DNA of 64,000 nucleotides, taken from contig CAJKMG010000004.1 of the NCBI GenBank assembly GCA_905200945.1, positions 62,001 through 126,000 on the forward strand, in the 5' to 3' direction. The notes beneath the pieces were generated by a model. It saw only the letters and a list, made by a program, of their open reading frames with translations, was not told the origin of the DNA and did not search any database. Both the position numbers and the translations under genes were made by a program. Positions 43,638 to 52,628 of the stretch are shown piece after piece. This DNA comes from an uncultured Akkermansia sp. (GTDB taxonomy: Bacteria > Verrucomicrobiota > Verrucomicrobiia > Verrucomicrobiales > Akkermansiaceae). Within the stretch, counting starts at the first letter, position 1. The number at the start of each line of letters is the position of its first letter.

Positions 43638-43971
43638 AGTAGGCATCATGGAAGGCGCGCTGGACATGGCCCGGCGGCTTATGGAAAAACGCGGAGGAAA
43701 CAGGCTGAGGCGCGTGCACATGACCATCGGCAGCCTGAGCAGCGTGGTGCCGGAAGCCCTTCAATCCGCCTTCCTGGCCCTGAAAGACTCGTATGCGGCG
43801 CAGGATGCGGCCCTGGACATCGCCTGGGTGGAGGCCGTGTGCCGCTGTGACGCATGCCGGACGGATTTTTCTTTTACGGAACACGGCTACATCTGCCCCG
43901 GCTGCGGGGAACCGGCCCTGGCCATCCTGCGCGGGCGGGAACTGGAGCTGACCCGTGTGGAGTGGGAATGA
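43630..43971 (+). CDS. hypA: Hydrogenase nickel incorporation protein HypA
   Basis: 113 residues. The N-terminal MHEVGIM provides the nickel-binding His2, and the zinc site is CRCDAC and CPGCGE. HypA hands nickel to the large subunit during maturation. It overlaps hyaD by 8 bases and closes the cluster. The other accessory genes (hypB to hypF) are not in the window. Confidence 0.95.
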   Translation: MHEVGIMEGALDMARRLMEKRGGNRLRRVHMTIGSLSSVVPEALQSAFLALKDSYAAQDAALDIAWVEAVCRCDACRTDFSFTEHGYICPGCGEPALAILRGRELELTRVEWE

Positions 43972-44095
43972 ACAGTGCCCCTTCCGGGAAAAATAAGGGA
44001 AATTTACGCGAACACTTTCCCCGGACGGATGGTCTAATACCATTGGAGCGCATCCATCGTGCTTCAAACGTCAAACCAACTATGTAACCAGAGCC

Positions 44096-45043
44096 ATGAG
44101 CAATATCAACCCATTCATTCTAACAGGGATGATGCCGCTTTCAGCCTCATCCATGAACCGAGTCTCCTACATGTGCCCGGTCACCATCAGCAATGATGTA
44201 GTGCAGGGCCAGACGGATATTCAGGATTCCCTTACCGTTGATTCCGGCGGAAATCTTTACATCATCAACGCTCCTGTTTACGTGGGCGGCCCCAATCAGC
44301 CGGACCACGGGCACCGCACCGCCCACCTCGTCATCCGGAACGGAGGCGCCATGACGCTCCTGGGCAACCTGCCGGACCATATGACCGTTTTCCTGGGGGA
44401 CAAGGCCAACGGCAGTCTGGAAATCAACGGCGGCCGCCTTCTGATGGGCCAGGGGCGCATTCAGGGCTCCAGGGAGCATGAAGGCAGAATCGCCATGGCG
44501 GACGGCTGGCTCTTCGCCTCGGAAGTGGATCTGCCGGCGGAGGGCTCGGAACTCGTTATCAGGCACGGCCTGATGCGTATCAAAAAACTCTCCGGCAACG
44601 CGTCCACCCGCATTTACGGAGGCGTTCTGCATGTAAAGGAGGAAGCCCGCGCCAGCCGCATCCATCTGATAGACGACGGCGTGCTGCTGCTGGGCAGCGT
44701 CACCAGCCAGCCCTCCGCGGACGTCATGGCCGGAGCAGGCATCAACTTCCGCGGGGACGGCGGGGCGCTGGTCATCCGCATCCCCCACCCGGAAAACGCT
44801 CTGACGCGCACGCGGGAGGCGGAACATGTCTTTGACGAACTGCTCCGGAGGGGCAAACTCTTTCATGACAGCGAACCCATGACCAGCTTCCAGGGGTTCC
44901 ACATGAGGGAGTTCACGGGGCATGACGGGCTGACGTACGCCGCGCTGCGCCCCTCCGCCCAGCTGGACGCGGAACAGAATCAGGTTACCCGCCTGCTCCA
45001 TACGTTCATGTACGGCGGCAGTGAAAAGGACATGCCCATCTGA
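44096..45043 (+). CDS. Beta-repeat protein of unknown function
   Basis: 315 residues. It shows short repeats of the type LVIRNGGAMTLLGN, LEINGGRLLMGQG, LVIRHGLMRIKKLS and IYGGVLHVKEE, which suggest a right-handed beta-helix as in adhesins, but I see no signal peptide and no autotransporter barrel. The N-terminus (MSNINPFILTGMMPLSASSM) is only mildly hydrophobic. It follows hypA by 124 bases, probably as a separate unit, and ends at a strong terminator. I do not recognise the family. Confidence 0.6.
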   Translation: MSNINPFILTGMMPLSASSMNRVSYMCPVTISNDVVQGQTDIQDSLTVDSGGNLYIINAPVYVGGPNQPDHGHRTAHLVIRNGGAMTLLGNLPDHMTVFLGDKANGSLEINGGRLLMGQGRIQGSREHEGRIAMADGWLFASEVDLPAEGSELVIRHGLMRIKKLSGNASTRIYGGVLHVKEEARASRIHLIDDGVLLLGSVTSQPSADVMAGAGINFRGDGGALVIRIPHPENALTRTREAEHVFDELLRRGKLFHDSEPMTSFQGFHMREFTGHDGLTYAALRPSAQLDAEQNQVTRLLHTFMYGGSEKDMPI

Positions 45044-45072
45044 CCCCCTCCGGCAAATGGAAAGCCCTCATC

Positions 45073-45107
45073 AAAAAACCGCCGGCCCGGAATGCCGGCG
45101 GTTTTTT
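45073..45107. terminator. Bidirectional terminator between convergent genes
   Basis: AAAAAACCGCCGGC (45073-45086) pairs with GCCGGCGGTTTTTT (45094-45107), 14 bp with a 7-base loop and A/T runs at both ends. It serves the genes ending at 45043 (plus) and 45140 (minus). Confidence 0.9.
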
Positions 45108-45139
45108 CATCTGTTGATCTGCTGAAAAACGGAAAAACG

Positions 45140-45541
45140 TTATTTCAGGAATTTAATCGTGAAGGGAGCCACATAATCGTAATTCCCGTTCGCCGCCTTG
45201 ACGGCAGCGATAATGGAGAAAACGATCCAGGCGATGACCACCACGGGGGCGAGCACGAACCCGATCAGGATCAAACATGAAAGACAGGCCGCGACCGTAT
45301 AAATTGCCCAGGAAATCTGGGCATTCAGAATATTCTTTCCTACTTTGTCCACCAGAGGGTTGGCGTCCCTCCAGACCAGCCAGCAGATCAGGGGCGGAAT
45401 AATGTTCACGCCGGCGGAGCCTCCGAAAAAGACGGACACCAGCGGAGAAACCGCCGTCAGGATAGCCTGCGTTTTATCCGACTGTTTCTCAGGGGCGGGC
45501 TCCTGAACCGGTTCCTGGATGATTTGTTGTTCTTCGTCCAT
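45140..45541 (-). CDS. DUF4870-family small membrane protein
   Basis: 133 residues with about three membrane spans (FFGGSAGVNIIPPLICWLVW, IYTVAACLSCLILIGFVLAP, VVIAWIVFSIIAA) after a Gln/Pro/Glu-rich cytoplasmic start. The pattern PPLICWLVWRD...NAQISW and the closing IIAAVKAANGNYDYVAP fit the DUF4870 (Tic20-like) family. Function unknown. Confidence 0.8.
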   Translation of the reverse strand: MDEEQQIIQEPVQEPAPEKQSDKTQAILTAVSPLVSVFFGGSAGVNIIPPLICWLVWRDANPLVDKVGKNILNAQISWAIYTVAACLSCLILIGFVLAPVVVIAWIVFSIIAAVKAANGNYDYVAPFTIKFLK

Positions 45542-45727
45542 AAAATTAAAGAGATGGAAAGCGGATGAAGGTGAACGGAAACCTTTTCCGTTTCATTCCG
45601 CCTTGATGAAACCTTTTTTACATATTCCTCCCCGTAGTCAAGCTTCCAGACCGTCCATTCCTCAATAAAAAACGTTCTCCAGCAATCATCCTTGCCGCCA
45701 CGCAGGCCGGAGGCCATACTGCCGGGC

Positions 45728-46459
45728 ATGGCCAATGCCCTGACGATGCTCGTCTTCTCCGCCTGCCTGGGAGCCTGTGCCCCGGGAATACCGGAGATTC
45801 CGCCTCCCGCTTCTTCCGTCACCCGCCGTGAAGCCCTGGCAGCCAGCCGGGCCTACACCTCCATGGCCTGGCGGGGCTCTCTCCGGAATGTCCGCCACGG
45901 AACGGACGGGGACGGCATCCGGACGGATACTCCGGACGCCTCCGCTGCCGGAAATGATGCCGGAGCATGGTGGAAGCCAGGCATGCGCTCCACCGGCATG
46001 CCGTACAAATGGGGCGGCTTCGACACCCCGCGGCAGTTCTCCGAACGCCTGAAGGCGGACGCAGCCAACGGAGGGCTCCCCGCCGCGGCCGGAGACATGG
46101 GCACCCCGGAAAAGCAGGCCGCGGGAGACGCCGCCGTCAGCCGCTTTGCCGCCGGAGTGGACTGCTCCGGCTTCGTCTCCCGCTGCTGGCGGCTGGACAG
46201 GCCCTTTTCCACACGGGAACTTCCCTCCCTCTGCACACAGCTTCCCTCCTGGGAAGACCTGCGGACGGGAGACATCCTGATTGTGCCGGGGCGCCATGTG
46301 CTCCTGTTCATTCAGTGGGAGGGCACGGAAAAGAACAGGTTCCTGGGCAGCGAAGCCGGCCCCCTGCCGGCCTGGAAATGTTCGGAGCATGTGTTCAGCC
46401 GCCCCATGCTGGAAAACAGCGGCTACCGTCCCATGAGATACAGGGGCATGCGGGACTGA
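45728..46459 (+). CDS. NlpC/P60-like cysteine peptidase lipoprotein
   Basis: 243 residues. A lipoprotein signal (MANALTMLVFSACLGACAPG, lipobox near LGAC) is chosen by starting at 45728 rather than 45692. The catalytic cysteine lies in GVDCSGFVSRCW, the histidine region in LRTGDILIVPGRHVLLFIQW, as in NlpC/P60 endopeptidases. Such enzymes cut peptidoglycan stem peptides. The substrate here is inferred from the fold only. Confidence 0.82.
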   Translation: MANALTMLVFSACLGACAPGIPEIPPPASSVTRREALAASRAYTSMAWRGSLRNVRHGTDGDGIRTDTPDASAAGNDAGAWWKPGMRSTGMPYKWGGFDTPRQFSERLKADAANGGLPAAAGDMGTPEKQAAGDAAVSRFAAGVDCSGFVSRCWRLDRPFSTRELPSLCTQLPSWEDLRTGDILIVPGRHVLLFIQWEGTEKNRFLGSEAGPLPAWKCSEHVFSRPMLENSGYRPMRYRGMRD

Positions 46460-46559
46460 AAACAGGTTCCGGAGCGGCCGTCATCCCCCCCTCTACCCGG
46501 AACATGAACAGGGGAAAAGGAATCAGGTAACAATCCGGAAGCTCTCTGCCCCTTTCCAT

Positions 46560-46597
46560 AAAAAAACCGGCATCCCCCATGCGGAAGGGATGCCGGT
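46560..46597 (-). terminator. Terminator of the GH20 gene
   Basis: ACCGGCATCCC (46566-46576) pairs with GGGATGCCGGT (46587-46597). On the minus strand the stem is followed by T6. Confidence 0.87.
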
Positions 46598-46650
46598 CTG
46601 CAAGGCCAGTATGCCCCGCCAAAGGCGGCGGACTGGCCAAATGCCGGGAA

Positions 46651-48921
46651 TTACAACGGCTGTACGTTCATATGGAACACCTTCCCCTGGAAGGATGAGC
46701 CAAGTTCCTTCAGAGGCAGAATGAACGTGGAACGGTGCACTTTGGGACGATGCTTGAAGTTGTCCGGAAAATCCTTGGACTTGTCGGAAAAATTCTTCAG
46801 CACGGCAGTTCCGGCAGGCTCCCCGTCAAGCAACAGGCTTGTTTTTTCCGGTTCTCCCACAATTTCCACCTTGACCTTCCTGCCCACGGGCAGCTTGGCG
46901 CCGAAGGAAAATTCCAGAGAATCGTCACGGCGGAATCCGACGGTGCCGTCCTTCATGACCGCAAGCAATTCGCCTTCAGGAGCGGAAAGAAGCACCTGCT
47001 CTTTCCCTTCCGGAGCGGCAGTCAATTCCAGTTCCATCGTCAGGCGGTAATTCGGCCCCAGGGCAGGTTTGTCCAGCTTCTGGGGGAGGGCGGAAGGCTT
47101 CACCGCAAAGGGCTGGTTATCCTTCCATTTGTGCAGGGGATTGGTGCGCGGAGCGTTGCCGATGGAGGAAACCAGCTCGCGATGCTGTTCAAACGTATCC
47201 GGAGCCTTGGCGGTTCCCCACAGTTTCTGGCTGAGCACGTCCATGGAACCGGAAATGATCCCCCAAATGTCATAAGGGGCGTACCCCGTATGCATAATGT
47301 CCGTTTCATCATTCCAGACGGCGAAGGTGCCCCCGAGGAGCTGGGGATGCCCGGAAGGCAGCGTTTCATTGCCGATGCGGTTGGGAATCCAGTTATTATA
47401 CAATCCCTTATGGTTTCTGTCCATCCGGTAGTAACCGGCAAAGGGAACGATATAAAGGGCCCCGTCATTCGTATTGATCACATCATAGCCCTGGTTGACG
47501 GCTTCCCACGCTCTCATCCAGCCGGTATTCCAAAGGTTCATCTGGACGCCCTTGCTGACTACCGGGGTCTTGCCCGGCTTGGTGCTCAGGCTTCCCCAGA
47601 TGCGGGGCGTATAACCGCGCTTGAGGGCATGGCTGAGCACGGCGTTCGCAAAGTGGCGGTAATCTTCCTTGTCCCCATAGAATTCATCCGCCCCCACATG
47701 CACCACGCCGCAGTCCGCGAACACGGGACGGCCCAGCTTGGGGTCCTTCAGCAGGTATTCGTCAAAAACCTTGCTCACCAGTTCAATCGTTTCCGGGTTG
47801 GCGGCGTCCAGCATCTCGCAGCGGCGCTTCTCATGATTCATGGGCCCTTTGTAAATGAGATCGGGCCGCAGGCGGGTGAAGGAAAGGGCATGCCCCGGCG
47901 TGTCGAACTCCGGAACAATATTGACGCCGTACTTCCTGGCATAGCTGACCAGGTCGGCGAATTCCTTTTTGGTATAAAAAAGGTCCTTGGCCGTCAGGGG
48001 CGTTCCGTCCTTCCCCTTCATTTTGGATTCCAGACGGAAGGCCGCGTAGCTTTCCTTGAACGGGTCATGGCCGTTGTCCACATAGTGCTCGTGGAAAATA
48101 TAGTTATTGTTGATGACCAGGTGCAGGTCATTCATCTTGTACCAGGCCATGGTGCGGATCACGTCCTTCAGGTAACTGAGGGGGTAAGGCGTGCGCGCGA
48201 CATCAAGCATGAAACCGCGGAGCTGGTAGCGCGGGAAATCCACGGCCGTGCCGCAGGGCACGCTGCCGGGCGTCTGGCGGAGCATCTGCAGAAGAGTGCG
48301 CGTACCCCAGAACAGGCCGGTGGGAGCCGCCGCGCCAAGGCGGACGCCGTCCCTGGCAATCTGGAGCCGGTACCCTTCCCTGCCCAGATTGCCGCCCTTC
48401 AGCAGGGAAAGGGAAATATCCGCCTTCGCTCCGGGGGCGACAAGCTTGACCTTCTTGCCCAGCACGTCTTCCATATCCGCCGCAAACAATTTGCCCAGCT
48501 CCCTGTCCGGGCATGCTACGGTAACCGTATCCCCCAGCTTATATTCTCCCTGCCCCCCCTTCCACTGCAGGATTTCCGGGATGATCCGCGGCTTGGGGTT
48601 ACCCTGGGAGGCATGAGGAGCCTGCAGCATGATTTCATAATCCTTGCTGACGGCCTCCTTGCCGTCCTTGGTTACCTTGAAGCTGACGTTGACGGGGGTA
48701 TCTGAAATAACAGGGGCTATCTTGCCTTTGCTGTTAATAAGCTGCTCATAATCGGCCCCCAGAAATTTAATCTGGGCTCCGGAAGCGCTCGGCATGGGCA
48801 GCTGCTTCGCCCCGGCTTTCACCGGGGGGATGGAAAGGGAATCCGCAATCTGCTTGGCGTCCTGCCCCATCAAGGGAGATGCGGAAAGAACGGCGATCAT
48901 CAGGAATAGGTTTTTCTTCAT
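46651..48921 (-). CDS. GH20 beta-N-acetylhexosaminidase, large secreted form
   Basis: 756 residues with signal peptide MKKNLFLMIAVLSASPLMG, start chosen at 48921. The N-terminal half contains a GH20b-type fold, then the TIM barrel opens with RGFMLDVARTPYPLSYLKDV. The catalytic Asp-Glu pair is in VVHVGADEFYGD. The second barrel strand reads NDLHLVINNNYIF, not the usual HLTDxxGWR, so the acceptor site may differ. A C-terminal beta domain of ~150 residues follows (LTMELELTAAPEGKEQVLLS). Likely removes terminal GlcNAc or GalNAc from mucin glycans, inferred from family and organism type. Confidence 0.92.
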   Translation of the reverse strand: MKKNLFLMIAVLSASPLMGQDAKQIADSLSIPPVKAGAKQLPMPSASGAQIKFLGADYEQLINSKGKIAPVISDTPVNVSFKVTKDGKEAVSKDYEIMLQAPHASQGNPKPRIIPEILQWKGGQGEYKLGDTVTVACPDRELGKLFAADMEDVLGKKVKLVAPGAKADISLSLLKGGNLGREGYRLQIARDGVRLGAAAPTGLFWGTRTLLQMLRQTPGSVPCGTAVDFPRYQLRGFMLDVARTPYPLSYLKDVIRTMAWYKMNDLHLVINNNYIFHEHYVDNGHDPFKESYAAFRLESKMKGKDGTPLTAKDLFYTKKEFADLVSYARKYGVNIVPEFDTPGHALSFTRLRPDLIYKGPMNHEKRRCEMLDAANPETIELVSKVFDEYLLKDPKLGRPVFADCGVVHVGADEFYGDKEDYRHFANAVLSHALKRGYTPRIWGSLSTKPGKTPVVSKGVQMNLWNTGWMRAWEAVNQGYDVINTNDGALYIVPFAGYYRMDRNHKGLYNNWIPNRIGNETLPSGHPQLLGGTFAVWNDETDIMHTGYAPYDIWGIISGSMDVLSQKLWGTAKAPDTFEQHRELVSSIGNAPRTNPLHKWKDNQPFAVKPSALPQKLDKPALGPNYRLTMELELTAAPEGKEQVLLSAPEGELLAVMKDGTVGFRRDDSLEFSFGAKLPVGRKVKVEIVGEPEKTSLLLDGEPAGTAVLKNFSDKSKDFPDNFKHRPKVHRSTFILPLKELGSSFQGKVFHMNVQPL

Positions 48922-49235
48922 GTTCTGGTCTTGTTTAGGAAAAGGAAATGTCTGATTTGCTCCAAAAACTACGCGTCCGCCGCCCCTTTCTTGCAGAGAA
49001 AGGGAGAAAAGCGGAGGAATTTTCCCTCTCTCTACCGGACGGAACAGCATTCCGCCCAAACGGATTGCCGCGCGCCGGGCTTCATGAAGGAAAACCGCCG
49101 GTCAAAGGGGAGACTTTCCCTCTTGTTCCAATAAATTATTATCCCAAAGAACCCGTTGTTGGCGAGATAAAAAAACGGGAGGTCCGGACAGCAGGCAAAA
49201 AAGATGCCGCACGAAGGCAAAACGCCATCCCACGG

Positions 49236-49278
49236 CAAAAAACGGGAGCCGCCGCCTCTGCCGGGGCAGCCGGCTCCG
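49236..49278 (-). terminator. Terminator of the nitroreductase gene
   Basis: GGAGCCG (49245-49251) pairs with CGGCTCC (49271-49277); on the minus strand a run of six T follows (49242-49237). The remainder of 48922-49235 shows no gene. Confidence 0.65.
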
Positions 49279-49293
49279 GACAAAAACATAAAA

Positions 49294-49941
49294 TCAGGCG
49301 CGGATATCAATCACCTCTCCGGCGGGAAAACGCACCTTGGCCTCGCGGGCGTAAGAGTCGTCTTTGGCACGGTAACCCAGCGCCACCCCCACCACGGAAC
49401 GGTACGGCGTGCCGTCCAGCCCCAGAATTTCATCATATTTGGCGCGGTCCATGCCGCCGATCGTGCAGGAATCCACCCGCAGGGCGGCGGCGGCGCTGAG
49501 CAGGAACCCCACGGCGATATACACCTGGCAATCCAGCCAGGCATGCATCTTTTCCGGAGTCAGAGCCTCCACGTAACTGGTATAAAAATCGGCGGAGGAA
49601 GCCAGCTTTTCCGCGGAAGGGTGGCGCGTGAATTCAATTTGGGCCAGGTAGCGGTCCACATCCCGCCTGGTGGCGGAACGCCGGGAACACAGCACCACAT
49701 AATGAGAGCAGTCCTCCACCTGGGACTGGTTCCAGGAAACCTCCCGCAGGCGAGCCTTCAGTTCCCTGTTGGTCACCACGACAAACTTCCAGAGCTGAAG
49801 CCCCAGGGAGGAGGGGCTGAGACGCAGGCTCTCCGCCAGCGCATGCCAGGTAGGCTGCTCAAGGCGGGCCTCAGGGTCAAATTTTTTGCAGGCGTAACGC
49901 CATTCCAGGCCGTCAATATACTGTTCCGGGGAGACCATCAT
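49294..49941 (-). CDS. NAD(P)H nitroreductase (NfsB-like)
   Basis: 215 residues, a flavin-dependent nitroreductase of the NfsB group. The N-terminus WRYACKKFDPEA is the typical phosphate-binding Arg segment, with SPSSLGLQLWKFVVVTN for FMN binding and IGGMDRAKYDEILGL near the end. It begins 33 bases downstream of hisC on the same strand, so it may be co-transcribed. The substrate is unknown. Start could be Met2 at 49938. Confidence 0.9.
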   Translation of the reverse strand: MMVSPEQYIDGLEWRYACKKFDPEARLEQPTWHALAESLRLSPSSLGLQLWKFVVVTNRELKARLREVSWNQSQVEDCSHYVVLCSRRSATRRDVDRYLAQIEFTRHPSAEKLASSADFYTSYVEALTPEKMHAWLDCQVYIAVGFLLSAAAALRVDSCTIGGMDRAKYDEILGLDGTPYRSVVGVALGYRAKDDSYAREAKVRFPAGEVIDIRA

Positions 49942-49973
49942 GCAGGGTGAGACAGAAAAAACGGAGAAATTGT

Positions 49974-51065
49974 TTAAAGAACCTCTTTCAATACCTCAAT
50001 GCAGCGGGCGTTCTCCGCGGGAGTGCCCACGCTGATGCGTATCCATTCCGGCAGGCCGTAACCGTCCTGCGCGCGGACGATGACTCCCCTGGCAAGCATA
50101 TCCTGGAACACCTGCTTGCCCCGGCCCACTTTCACCAGGATAAAGTTTCCCTGGCTGGGAATCCATTCCAGGCCCATTTCACGGAAAGCCTGCTCATAAA
50201 AACGCATGCCTTCCTTATTATTCTCCACAGTGCGGCGCACATGCTCCCGGTCCTCCAGGGCGGCCAGGGCGGCCTCCTGGGCCAGCACATGCAGGTTGAA
50301 CGGAGCGCGCGCCTTGTGCAGCATGCTGCAAACCTGTTCCGGAGCAACGCCGTAGCCCACGCGAAGCCCCGCCAGGCCGTAAGCCTTGGAGAAGGTGCGC
50401 AGAACAACCACGTTGCGGCCTTCCCGCACAAATTTGAGGGTATCCGGAGGATTGTCGGAAAACTCCCGGTACGCCTCGTCAAAGACCACCAGCACATGTT
50501 CCGGCACCTTCGCCATGAAATCGTCTATTTCCTGCTGCCCTACTACGGTGCCTACGGGATTGGTGGGATTCGTAATGAACACGACGCGCGTATTGTCCGT
50601 AATGGCGGCCAGAAAACCGTTCAGGTCATGCGTCCAGTCCTCTTTGTTGGGCACTTCCACGTATGCGGCGCCAAACAGCTTGGACATGATAGGGTACATG
50701 GAAAAGGCGTGTCTGGCGGCCACCACCTCCGCACGGGGATTCAGCAGGGCATGGCAGATCAGTTCAATCACTTCGCTGCTGCCCGTGCCCACTACTGTCT
50801 GGTTGAATTCCACGCCGCAGAACTCCGCGATAGCGGAACGCAGGCGGAAAGCCGCTCCGTCCGGATAAATGTTCACGCCGGCAGCCGCACGGGTAATCGC
50901 CTCCACCGCTTTCGGGGACGGCCCCAGAGGATTTTCATTGGACGCCAGTTTCACAATATCATGGGGATCCAGGCCCAGCTCCCGGGCCGTCTCCTCAATC
51001 GGCTTGCCCGGCTGATAAGCCACCAACTCCAGCACATGCTGATTTGCGAAACTCTCAATACTCAT
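49974..51065 (-). CDS. hisC: Histidinol-phosphate aminotransferase
   Basis: 363 residues, PLP-dependent class II aminotransferase for histidine synthesis. KLASNENPLGPSPKAVEAI at the N-terminus, FDEAYREF in the middle, and the PLP lysine in TFSKAYGLAGLRVGYG are characteristic. The same fold can use aromatic amino acids, so the precise substrate is likely but not certain. No other his gene is near. The nitroreductase gene follows. Confidence 0.93.
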   Translation of the reverse strand: MSIESFANQHVLELVAYQPGKPIEETARELGLDPHDIVKLASNENPLGPSPKAVEAITRAAAGVNIYPDGAAFRLRSAIAEFCGVEFNQTVVGTGSSEVIELICHALLNPRAEVVAARHAFSMYPIMSKLFGAAYVEVPNKEDWTHDLNGFLAAITDNTRVVFITNPTNPVGTVVGQQEIDDFMAKVPEHVLVVFDEAYREFSDNPPDTLKFVREGRNVVVLRTFSKAYGLAGLRVGYGVAPEQVCSMLHKARAPFNLHVLAQEAALAALEDREHVRRTVENNKEGMRFYEQAFREMGLEWIPSQGNFILVKVGRGKQVFQDMLARGVIVRAQDGYGLPEWIRISVGTPAENARCIEVLKEVL

Positions 51066-51407
51066 AGCGGCGGAATGTTACCGCCATTCCCCGTTTCTGG
51101 CAATACGGATTTCCATCCGGCCAGGCCTTGAGAATACGGCAGCCTTTCAACCGCGCCGCCGCTGCCGGAAGAAGGGCCCTTTTCCGGAATTTTTCCCTCC
51201 TTCCTGAAATGCTTTTCTTCCGGAGAAAAGGAACCGTCCCCCCCTTCACCGGCAGATTTCCTCCTGCTTTAATGACCGACCGCTCAACATGAAGGGACGC
51301 AGCTCCGGAATTTTTCAATGCCTAATGAGGGCAAAGGCATTTCCCTTAAAAAACGGAACGGCAATTCCGTAACGAACGGGGAATCAGTCCCGCGAACCGC
51401 CTTCTCC

Positions 51408-51545
51408 CTAGTCTTTACGCCCGCGTCCCCTGCGCGGACGGCTGCGCAGAGCCTGGTATCCGGCCACGATAAAGGCGAACGCAGTCACCGCCAGAAAAGA
51501 ACGGAACAGCCAGGCCAGAAGTTCCCAGTAAATCTCCTGAGTCAT
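51408..51545 (-). CDS. 45-residue single-span membrane peptide
   Basis: A short open frame MTQEIYWELLAWLFRSFLAV continues with a hydrophobic stretch to GYQALRSRP and a very basic tail (RRGRGRKD). It has one membrane span with the positive end on the C-terminal side. Its ATG overlaps the TGA of the 70-residue gene upstream (ATGA at 51545-51542), suggesting coupled translation. Function unknown. The gap 51066-51407 holds no recognisable gene. Confidence 0.55.
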   Translation of the reverse strand: MTQEIYWELLAWLFRSFLAVTAFAFIVAGYQALRSRPRRGRGRKD

Positions 51546-51754
51546 GCGGAAGGTTTTTTACCGGAATCGGGAACGTTTCCCAAATCTTCCCGGAGGCGTT
51601 TGACGGCACAGGCAATCAGGGTGGCTTTATCCAGCTGGCAGCGTTCCATGTTCAGCGCGTCCGCTTCCGCATCCCGGAAGAAATGGACCGATAACGGCAT
51701 TTTCCCCTTGATTTGAATTTTTTTCTGACTCTTTTTCTTATTTCCCGTCTTCAT
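51542..51754 (-). CDS. 70-residue basic protein, possible ribbon-helix-helix
   Basis: A Lys-rich start (MKTGNKKKSQKKIQIKGKMP) followed by LSVHFFRDAEADALNMERCQ and LDKATLIACAVKRLREDL, a strand-helix-helix pattern like small ribbon-helix-helix DNA-binding proteins. It reads divergently from the HTH gene at 51910 across an AT-rich region containing repeated GGTGCA sites, and overlaps the membrane peptide gene by the ATGA at its end. Function unproven. Confidence 0.6.
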   Translation of the reverse strand: MKTGNKKKSQKKIQIKGKMPLSVHFFRDAEADALNMERCQLDKATLIACAVKRLREDLGNVPDSGKKPSA

Positions 51755-51769
51755 AAAAATCCTTTTTTT

Positions 51770-51889
51770 GGTGCAATAATGGTCTCAACAGCCCTCTTGC
51801 ACCCCAACAATGCACCTTAAACGGTATTTCAGTCAACAAAAATATACCATTAAAATGACTTTATGCAAAAAAGGTTGAAAAATAGCACC
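51770..51889. promoter_or_regulatory. Cluster of GGTGCA-type motifs in divergent promoter region
   Basis: GGTGCA at 51770-51775, its complement TGCACC at 51798-51803 and 51811-51816, and a near copy AGCACC at 51884-51889. The region 51755-51909 between the two small regulators is AT-rich and should hold both promoters; these repeats are candidate binding sites. Confidence 0.45.
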
Positions 51890-51909
51890 ATTTTCGTTAC
51901 AAAGGGCGC

Positions 51910-52401
51910 ATGAGTGAGAATCAGGACGAACTCAAAGTGCAGATCAAGGCTTGGCTGAAACAGCAGAACATTTCCCGCAATGATTTTGCGGCGGAATGCT
52001 TCGTGTCTCCCAACACGGTCCGCAACTGGCTTGCCAAGGTGGCCATCCCCAAAGACAAGGAAGCTCTCATCCGGCTCATGATGGAAAAGACGGAAAGGGA
52101 GAAAAAATTGAAGGAGGCGGCAAGAGCCAATTGGAAGCCCTTTGTCGTCATGCTGAGTTCCGAGGATTACAAACTCATCGAAGAAGCCGCCAGGAGAGAC
52201 AACATGACGGTGGAGGAATGGGCGGAAGCCACCCTGATCAAGGATGCCCAGAAGAGGATGAAAAATTATTACGACGACGAAAACAGCCTTCCGGACAATA
52301 TATTCCTGGCGGCGGAAGTCCCGGAGGAATACGGAGCTCCCAGACGTTCCGGCCCTTCATCGTCACCGCCTTCTTCTTCCCGCCGCAAACCGCGGCACTA
52401 A
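51910..52401 (+). CDS. HTH DNA-binding protein
   Basis: 163 residues. The first ~50 residues form a helix-turn-helix (VQIKAWLKQQNISRNDFAAE, then CFVSPNTVRNWLAKVAIP). The middle (FVVMLSSEDYKLIEEAARRD then MTVEEWAEATLIKDAQKRM) has a strand-helix-helix pattern similar to the neighbour at 51542. The C-terminal 35 residues are Ser/Pro/Arg-rich and probably disordered. It faces the micro-gene pair; it may control them. No target is known. Confidence 0.78.
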   Translation: MSENQDELKVQIKAWLKQQNISRNDFAAECFVSPNTVRNWLAKVAIPKDKEALIRLMMEKTEREKKLKEAARANWKPFVVMLSSEDYKLIEEAARRDNMTVEEWAEATLIKDAQKRMKNYYDDENSLPDNIFLAAEVPEEYGAPRRSGPSSSPPSSSRRKPRH

Positions 52402-52628
52402 ATCATGGAGGGCATGGCATCCCGCCGGCGCCACCCCTCTGGCTGTCCCGCCTGTCGGCGTGCAGTTCCGCCGAACGCTTCCCCAGGAGCCGAGAACGCC
52501 GGTCGTTTTTGCGGCGTGCCGGATCCGCTTTTTCCCGTCCGCCGTTCTCAACAATTTCTATTTCACGTTGATGGCGAGTCAACTCTTCTCTCTGTTGCTC
52601 CCCTCCGTCTTCCGTTTCCCGTGGCTCT

